Assembly (NCBI GenBank): GCA_004554255.1
Contig: SFNC01000074.1
Coordinates: 1-9,561, forward strand
Direction of reading: 5' to 3'
DNA length: 9,561 nt
From: Bacteroidales bacterium
GTDB lineage: Bacteria > Bacteroidota > Bacteroidia > Bacteroidales > Muribaculaceae
A program made the position numbers and the translations under genes. The notes under the pieces are model-generated. The model saw nothing but the letters and a program-made list of their open reading frames with translations. It ran no database searches and had not been told where the DNA came from. This document shows, piece by piece, positions 5,432-9,561 of the stretch; position 1 is the stretch's first letter, and every line of letters begins with the position of its first letter.

Positions 5432-6279
5432 TCCTCTATACCTGCGATAATCTCGCAGTCAGCGGGGCTTTTTACGTGCTCGTCCAGGATAATTTCGCCG
5501 ATGGAACCTGCGACAATGCGTCCGCTGCGGGGATTCTTAATGCTTGTGACAGGGCCGTTTATGGTGGCGTGCACGGTAGAGCACTCGAAAGCCAGGTCGG
5601 CGTCCTCGGCGAAGGTGCAGTTTTCAAGCACCAGGTCGGTGGCGTAGCATAACGGCTGTGTTCCGGAAATCCTGCAGTTGACAAGTCGCAGGCCGTGCGA
5701 GTGCCATCCCAGGTACTCGCCGGTTATCTCGGAGTCGTAGACAGTGACATTCTCGGTGTTCCAGAATGCGTCTTTGGAGTTGATTACAGCGTTACGAATT
5801 ACTACATTGCGGCAGTACTGGAAGGAATAATTGCCTTGCTGGCGGTATTTGTCAATGTCAATATCGCTGCTGTGCATGAACAGGTAATCGGCTTTTGACA
5901 CCTCCACGTCGCGCAGAACAACGTGCGAGCAGTGCCAGAGCGTTTCCTCGGCGTTAGGGATGCGGACGCGCTCAAGCAGAATATCTGTCATTTCGCGGAA
6001 CATTTTTGGCGCTTCCACCAGAGTGTCTGTCATTCTCAGACCTTTGGAATACCAAAGAGCGGCGCGTGCCCCCTCGGTGAACAGGCAGTCGCGGACAATG
6101 AATCCGTCCACGTGCCAGAAGGGATATTTGCCCTCGAAACGGCAGCCAACGGCCTCTATATCAGAGCATTCCTTCAGCGCGGATTCTCCGGCATGGAAGG
6201 TGACATTTTTCAGTAGTAAATCGTGAGTGGTGAATAACGGACGCTCTCCACCGTATTCGGCATCAGTTATAGTTTGCAT
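5428..6279 (-). CDS. DUF3737 family protein, right-handed beta-helix-like
   Basis: This 283-residue protein is recognised as DUF3737. It has a very regular coil pattern of about 19-20 residues: hydrophobic ladder segments begin near residues 21 (LLLKNVTF), 40, 60 (FIVRDCLF), 80, 99 (ILLERVRI), 119 (VVLRDVEV), 139, 158 (VVIRNAVI), 177 (VTVYDSEI), 196 (LRLVNCRI), 215 (LVLENCTF) and 235. Between them lie aromatic turns such as FWH, LWYS, LWHCS, FWNTE and GWHSHG. This is the look of a pectate-lyase-type parallel beta-helix. No catalytic set is recognisable. There is no signal peptide, so it is probably cytoplasmic, unlike most beta-helix polysaccharide lyases. The ATG is at 6277-6279 behind an AT-rich leader and a good promoter. 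The last codons overlap the MATE start by 4 nt. The biochemical role is unknown; a link to the MATE substrate is inference. Confidence 0.9.
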   Translation of the reverse strand: MQTITDAEYGGERPLFTTHDLLLKNVTFHAGESALKECSDIEAVGCRFEGKYPFWHVDGFIVRDCLFTEGARAALWYSKGLRMTDTLVEAPKMFREMTDILLERVRIPNAEETLWHCSHVVLRDVEVSKADYLFMHSSDIDIDKYRQQGNYSFQYCRNVVIRNAVINSKDAFWNTENVTVYDSEITGEYLGWHSHGLRLVNCRISGTQPLCYATDLVLENCTFAEDADLAFECSTVHATINGPVTSIKNPRSGRIVAGSIGEIILDEHVKSPADCEIIAGIEE

Positions 6280-6320
6280 TTTGTTATGACGGGATTAAAA
6301 GTTTTACGGTTAAAGGTGTA

Positions 6321-6352
6321 CAAAATTAGTGATAAGAGGCGAGATGGACAAA
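6321..6352 (-). promoter_or_regulatory. Bacteroidetes-type promoter for the DUF3737-MATE unit
   Basis: On the minus strand, a -33-type TTTG (plus-strand 6349-6352) is followed after exactly 20 nt by TAATTTTG (plus-strand 6321-6328), which matches the Bacteroidetes -7 consensus TAnnTTTG at every fixed base. The spacing is within the known 19-21 nt range. Transcription would start a few bases further, near 6315, leaving a leader of about 35 nt that is AT-rich and lacks a Shine-Dalgarno sequence, as is common in this phylum. The remainder of the gap 6280-6400 shows no other clear element; an AAATT-TACG-AATTT inverted repeat at 6378-6391 is too weak to call a terminator for the symporter gene. 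Confidence 0.65.
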
Positions 6353-6400
6353 GTCCTGCCGTTAATTAGTCACTATAAATTTACGAATTTCCTATGAAAT

Positions 6401-7747
6401 CTATATAATACCTATGCAGTTCAGGAAAATCAGCCCGATAGCGACAGGACATATCCACCTCAGGAAAAACACCAGCAGGCGCAGCAATGCAAACCGGTGT
6501 TTGCCACCGTTGGTGAGCTCGGACTTTAGCAGCGCGCGGTCCATTTTCCAACCCACGAACAGGCAGCAAATCATGCCGCCAAGGGGGAGGCAGATATTGG
6601 AAGAGAAGTAGTCGAAGAAATTGAAGAACGTGCGTCCGAAGATGGTAAAGTCGCTTAGCGGCCCGAAGCTGAGAGCGCAAAACAGGCCGCCTGTCAGCGC
6701 AATAGCCGAGGACACCAGGGTGGCTTTGCGTCGCGACATCTTCTTTTCCTCGGTGAAGAAGGCTATAGAAATCTCGCTCATGGACACGGTGGAGGTAAGC
6801 GAGGCCAGGAACAGCAGCAGGAAGAACAGTGTGGACCACAGAACGCCGGCGGGCAGCTGGCTGAATATGTATGGCAGAACCTCAAAGACAAGCATCGGGC
6901 CGGATTCGGGAGAGATGCCGAAAGAGAATACGGCGGGGAAGATAATCACTCCGGCGAGGATGGCGACCAAGGAATCCAGCGAGGCGGTGACAAATGCCGT
7001 GCGGCCCAGTCTGGTGTTGTTGGAGAAATATGACGCGTAAGTGAGCATGCAACCGAGGCCGAGCGACAGGGAGAAGAACGCCTGGCCAAGCGCGCTAAGA
7101 AGCACCGACGGCGTAATTTTTGAGAAATCCGCACTGAAAAGGAAGGATAGGCCCTGGTCGCGCCAGGGTAAAGTCAGGGAGTTCACGCAGAATGCAATGA
7201 GCAGAACGAACAGCAGTGGCATCAGGATGTTTGATGCCCGCTCTATGCCCTTGGTCACGCCTCCTAACATGACAAAAGTGTTGCATAACAGGAACAACAC
7301 AGTCCATAAAACCGGACGCCAGCCGGTGGTGAGAGTCAGGAACTGCAAGTGTCCGGTCTCGGTATCCGAGAAATCCAGGGAGCCGGTCATTGATGATACG
7401 CAGTATTCAATGGTCCATCCGGCGACAACACTGTAGAAGCTTAGAATGAGAATAGATGACAGAATGCCTATGTACCCGGCCAGATACCACTTCCGGCGGG
7501 GAGCCAGGCGGCGATACGCACCGAAAATATTGCTGCGTGTTGCGCGTCCCATGCTGTATTCGGCGCAGAGCAACGGCACGCCCAACATGAAAATAAACGC
7601 CAGGTAGCAAAGCATAAAGGCTCCGCCTCCGTTCTGTCCGGCCTCGTATGGGAATCGCCAGATGTTGCCTAAGCCTACAGCCGAGCCCACCGTGGTGGCT
7701 ATTGCGGCGAAGCGTGAGCCGAATACCTCTCTATTGTTCTGTGTCAT
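6401..7747 (-). CDS. Neurotransmitter:sodium symporter (NSS/SLC6) family transporter
   Basis: This 448-residue inner-membrane protein of the LeuT-fold SNF family uses the sodium gradient to import small amino acids or related amines. TM1 carries the hallmark GSAVGLGNIWRFPY at residues 21-34, whose unwound part forms the sodium and substrate sites, followed by the glycine-rich EAGQNGGGAF. TM3 has the family tyrosine in SFYSVVAGW (Y105 region). TM6 shows GQAFFSLSLGLGCMLTYASY at 221-240, and TM8 has SLTSTVSMSE at 316-325, supplying hydroxyls to the second sodium site. About eleven to twelve hydrophobic segments fit the family, and bacterial members of about 450 residues are usual. The start is the ATG at 7745-7747, only 6 nt after the beta-lactamase stop, so it is probably the last gene of that unit. 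The stop is TAG at 6401-6403. The substrate is not deducible. Confidence 0.94.
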   Translation of the reverse strand: MTQNNREVFGSRFAAIATTVGSAVGLGNIWRFPYEAGQNGGGAFMLCYLAFIFMLGVPLLCAEYSMGRATRSNIFGAYRRLAPRRKWYLAGYIGILSSILILSFYSVVAGWTIEYCVSSMTGSLDFSDTETGHLQFLTLTTGWRPVLWTVLFLLCNTFVMLGGVTKGIERASNILMPLLFVLLIAFCVNSLTLPWRDQGLSFLFSADFSKITPSVLLSALGQAFFSLSLGLGCMLTYASYFSNNTRLGRTAFVTASLDSLVAILAGVIIFPAVFSFGISPESGPMLVFEVLPYIFSQLPAGVLWSTLFFLLLFLASLTSTVSMSEISIAFFTEEKKMSRRKATLVSSAIALTGGLFCALSFGPLSDFTIFGRTFFNFFDYFSSNICLPLGGMICCLFVGWKMDRALLKSELTNGGKHRFALLRLLVFFLRWICPVAIGLIFLNCIGII

Positions 7748-7753
7748 AGGGTA

Positions 7754-8686
7754 TTATTGGGCTATAAAGTTGTAAACAGTAGCGGATATCTGTGCAATTG
7801 CCTTTGCCGCCTCAGCCTCGTCGCCGTTAAAGTCCCTGACCAGAACGGCAAGGGAATAATGGCGCCCGTCGGGGAGAGTTATGAATGCAACGTCATTGTG
7901 TGCCGATAGGATGCCGCTTTCGGTGCGGAAGCCGGAGCCGGTTTTGTGTGCGACAGTAACGCCTTTTTTGTCGGCGAGTGGCGCGACTATACGGTCAGTG
8001 CCGGTTTTGCACTGCAACAGGGTGTTGCAGATGAAATCGCGGTTCTGCGGGCATATCGTGCTGTCTGTGAACAGTCGGTCTATGAGCATTGCCGCGCCCA
8101 AAGGGGATGAGCAGTTGCGGTATGCCAGACTGTGGTCCGCCCACATATCTGCCTCGGTGACTGTGAGTCGGAAGCTCTCGCGGGGAATAATTCCGGCAAT
8201 CAGGCTGTCGGTGCGGGAAAGGGAACAGATGTTTGCGAACATATAGTTGCTGGCATTATTGTCGCTCTGCATCAGCGTGTACTGCAAGAGGTTACGAATG
8301 GGAAGGACAATGTGACGGCCGGTGTGTTCCTTAAGCATCGGCGACCATGTTTCGTAATTCAGACGGCTTGATAATATGTCAACAACAGAGTCGAGCGATG
8401 CGCCTTGTTTTTCAAATTCGCAACACAGCGCGATAGCCTGATGCAGTTTGAAAACGCTCATCAGCGGGTACTTGACCTCGTTGCTCACCACTACAGTATC
8501 GCCGTCACCGGTGATTACTGCGATGCCGATTTCGGCGGGATACTTTCGCACGATGCTTTCGAGTGAATCCTTCAGCCGGGCACTCTCGTCGGAGACTGTT
8601 TGCTCATCCTTTTTGGCTGTGGAATTAGAGCAGGATATGCAAATAATTGCAGCTATTACCGCGTATAGAAAATGTTTCATAGTCAT
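7754..8686 (-). CDS. Class A (subclass A2, CfxA-like) beta-lactamase, probable lipoprotein
   Basis: This serine beta-lactamase of 310 residues acts outside the inner membrane and hydrolyses beta-lactam antibiotics. Motifs seen are S77-V-F-K80 (SxxK, the nucleophile and its base), S141-D-N143 (SDN), a glutamate at the Glu166 position (E178 in TVTEADM), and H247-K-T-G-S-G (KTG). Segments such as TWSPMLK, QSDNNASN, AYRNCSSPLGAAML and CKTGTDRI closely resemble CfxA, from memory. The residue equivalent to Asn170 (E178+4) is a tryptophan, W182, where I recall serine in CfxA and histidine in PER. The N-terminus is hydrophobic and ends in CISC (C19), suggesting a lipoprotein, although the lipobox is loose. 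The start could be the ATG at 8684-8686 or the one two codons later at 8678-8680. It lies 6 nt after the PLD-like gene and 6 nt before the symporter gene, so it is operonic. No mobile element is adjacent, so it looks like a resident chromosomal gene. Confidence 0.93.
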   Translation of the reverse strand: MTMKHFLYAVIAAIICISCSNSTAKKDEQTVSDESARLKDSLESIVRKYPAEIGIAVITGDGDTVVVSNEVKYPLMSVFKLHQAIALCCEFEKQGASLDSVVDILSSRLNYETWSPMLKEHTGRHIVLPIRNLLQYTLMQSDNNASNYMFANICSLSRTDSLIAGIIPRESFRLTVTEADMWADHSLAYRNCSSPLGAAMLIDRLFTDSTICPQNRDFICNTLLQCKTGTDRIVAPLADKKGVTVAHKTGSGFRTESGILSAHNDVAFITLPDGRHYSLAVLVRDFNGDEAEAAKAIAQISATVYNFIAQ

Positions 8687-8692
8687 GCTTTA

Positions 8693-9208
8693 TTAAATGA
8701 TTGGGTCAATGCAATATTGGCGGCGGCCGCATCGGGTGCAGTGGGCGCCTCGCCAAACGGCGTCGAACTGTTCTGTCGCGGCATCAATTAGGGAGGGGTC
8801 GTCGGTGAGGATGCCGGCCTCGAAGTTTCGCCGTGCGTCGCTTTTCATCCCGATTCCGGCACCGGTAAGGTTTGCAGAGCCGATGTATGCGGTTTCAAAA
8901 TCAAAGATTATCATTTTGAAGTGAACGCGCGGGCATAGCATTCGCTCCAGGGTTGTCGCGAGTATCGGATATCTGTCGAAGTCCTCGCGGAACGCCGGCC
9001 CGGGCTCCTTTGCGTGTATTAAACGGACCTCCACGCCACGTTTCAGCAGGTCTGCGATGACACCTAATAATGGAATAGTGGAGTTCCCGGATTTAACGTG
9101 CAGGTCCTTGATGTCGGCAGTACCGATCCATAGCGCCTTCTTTACAGACGCTACCTGCATGATAACCTTGTCGTAATGCTCCTTCCCGGAAATTAATTCA
9201 GTTGCCAT
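8693..9208 (-). CDS. Small single-HKD phospholipase-D-like protein with C-terminal cysteine cluster
   Basis: This 171-residue protein carries one complete HKD motif, H96-F-K98-x4-D103-x6-G-S-x2-N113 (HFKMIIFDFETAYIGSANLTG), the signature of the PLD superfamily, which cleaves or transfers phosphodiesters. A second HxK (H65-A-K67) lacks the following aspartate and is probably structural. With only one HKD, activity would need a dimer, as in the Nuc endonuclease group. The alternating strands (KALWIGTADI, GVEVRLIHAK) match half of a PLD fold. The C-terminus has H156-C157-x2-C160-x5-C166, a possible metal-binding knuckle. No signal peptide is visible, so it should be cytoplasmic. The ATG is at 9206-9208 and the stop is 6 nt before the beta-lactamase start. 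It could be a nuclease or a phospholipid/phosphodiester enzyme; the nuclease-like reading is a slight preference. Confidence 0.88.
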   Translation of the reverse strand: MATELISGKEHYDKVIMQVASVKKALWIGTADIKDLHVKSGNSTIPLLGVIADLLKRGVEVRLIHAKEPGPAFREDFDRYPILATTLERMLCPRVHFKMIIFDFETAYIGSANLTGAGIGMKSDARRNFEAGILTDDPSLIDAATEQFDAVWRGAHCTRCGRRQYCIDPII

Positions 9209-9229
9209 ATTGGTTGAGCGGCTTCCGGC

Positions 9230-9550
9230 CTATATAAAGATGTTGATCCCCGATTCAGCTTTTATGCGCTCGCCAAAAGAATGGAGGATGTTGTCAATGG
9301 ATTTGCTGTTGAAGAAACTTTCCATGGGGAATAGTCCGGCAATGAACAGACAAGGTTTATTGTTCACGCCATTGCGGTTCACGTATATTTGCATATTGTT
9401 CTGTATCATGTAGTTTACAGTATGGAATACACAATCGGCCCATGGAGTAGCCGAGTATGCTTCAGGCGACAAAGCCTCAGGGACATAGAACCATCCGTCA
9501 TCGTGCCCGATACATATCATAATATGGCTTTCGGAAGTTTCCGGAGGCAC
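9230..9550 (-). CDS. Hypothetical protein, start uncertain, possibly cut by the window edge
   Basis: I do not recognise this product. The longest reading inside the window is 106 residues from a GTG at 9548-9550, but the frame has no stop from there to the window edge, so the gene may be longer. An alternative start is the ATG at 9518-9520, giving 96 residues beginning MICIGHDDGWFYV. The protein is rich in aromatic residues (GWFYV, WADCVF, SFF), mixed polar and hydrophobic, with no signal peptide or membrane segment in the visible part. The C-terminal part (SIDNILHSFGERIKAESG) should be helical. The TAG stop at 9230-9232 is 21 nt before the PLD-like gene on the same strand, so they are probably co-transcribed. 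It is probably a real gene, because no better ORF covers this stretch and the spacing is operon-like. Confidence 0.6.
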   Translation of the reverse strand: MPPETSESHIMICIGHDDGWFYVPEALSPEAYSATPWADCVFHTVNYMIQNNMQIYVNRNGVNNKPCLFIAGLFPMESFFNSKSIDNILHSFGERIKAESGINIFI

Positions 9551-9561
9551 AAATGTAGAGA

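Noticed and set aside
4503..5450. 315-codon plus-strand ORF opposite the MATE and DUF3737 genes
   Set aside because: It is an antisense shadow of GC-biased coding sequence, with no domain signature and a composition rich in Pro, Ser and Arg. The minus-strand genes have clear families.
6378..6391. AAATT-TACG-AATTT as a terminator for the symporter gene
   Set aside because: The stem is five A/T pairs only and has no U-tract, too weak to call.
7754..8686. Beta-lactamase as part of a mobile resistance element
   Set aside because: No IS, integrase or transfer gene is nearby, codon use looks like that of its neighbours, and the 6-nt spacing to both neighbours suggests a resident operon.

Overview
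The window looks like a piece of a Bacteroidales chromosome, perhaps from the Muribaculaceae/Barnesiellaceae side of the order; that finer placement is a guess. The reasons are: a small stand-alone HsdR-N-type nuclease gene divergent from holA; a CfxA-type subclass A2 beta-lactamase; a promoter with the Bacteroidetes TTTG / TAnnTTTG architecture; starts without strong Shine-Dalgarno sequences; and moderately GC-rich genes separated by AT-rich or repetitive gaps. No tRNA, rRNA, integrase, transposase or CRISPR array is visible.

Layout. (1) 1-283: repeat array R1. (2) 284-1889: a divergent pair, the HsdR-N-like nuclease (-) and holA, DNA polymerase III delta (+). (3) 1890-2492: a gene-free 0.6 kb holding array R2, a run of about eight 13-bp tandem repeats, and array R3 in the opposite orientation. 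(4) 2493-3653: a MalY/PatB-type PLP-dependent C-S lyase (-). (5) 3654-4006: array R4. (6) 4007-6279: a two-gene unit (-), a DUF3737 beta-helix-like protein followed by a MATE efflux transporter with a 4-nt ATGA overlap, behind a good Bacteroidetes promoter. (7) 6401-9561: a tight four-gene unit on the minus strand, in transcription order: unknown small protein (possibly cut by the window edge), single-HKD phospholipase-D-like protein, CfxA-like lipoprotein beta-lactamase, and an NSS/SLC6-type sodium symporter. The last three genes are separated by only 6 nt each.

The genes themselves are mostly recognisable housekeeping or accessory functions. The unexplained part is the intergenic DNA. Four arrays (R1-R4) are built from the same parts: phased 11-mers of the form CTCGCGCAGAG, short CGCCGAG / CGCGGAG boxes, and an invariant hairpin GAGTTC-TGTN-GAACTC (nine copies, eight with a perfect stem), with a purine-rich AATAATTTGGAGAGGAGG-type tail in several. 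Their orientations alternate (minus, plus, minus, plus), so each gene block between them is bracketed by inverted copies, including a 40-bp perfect inverted repeat around the C-S lyase gene. R1, R2 and R3 run in the sense direction away from the 3' end of a gene. R4 does not. This repeat family is the best candidate in the window for something undescribed; its function is unknown and could be 3'-end/terminator-like, a REP/MITE-like element, or inert.
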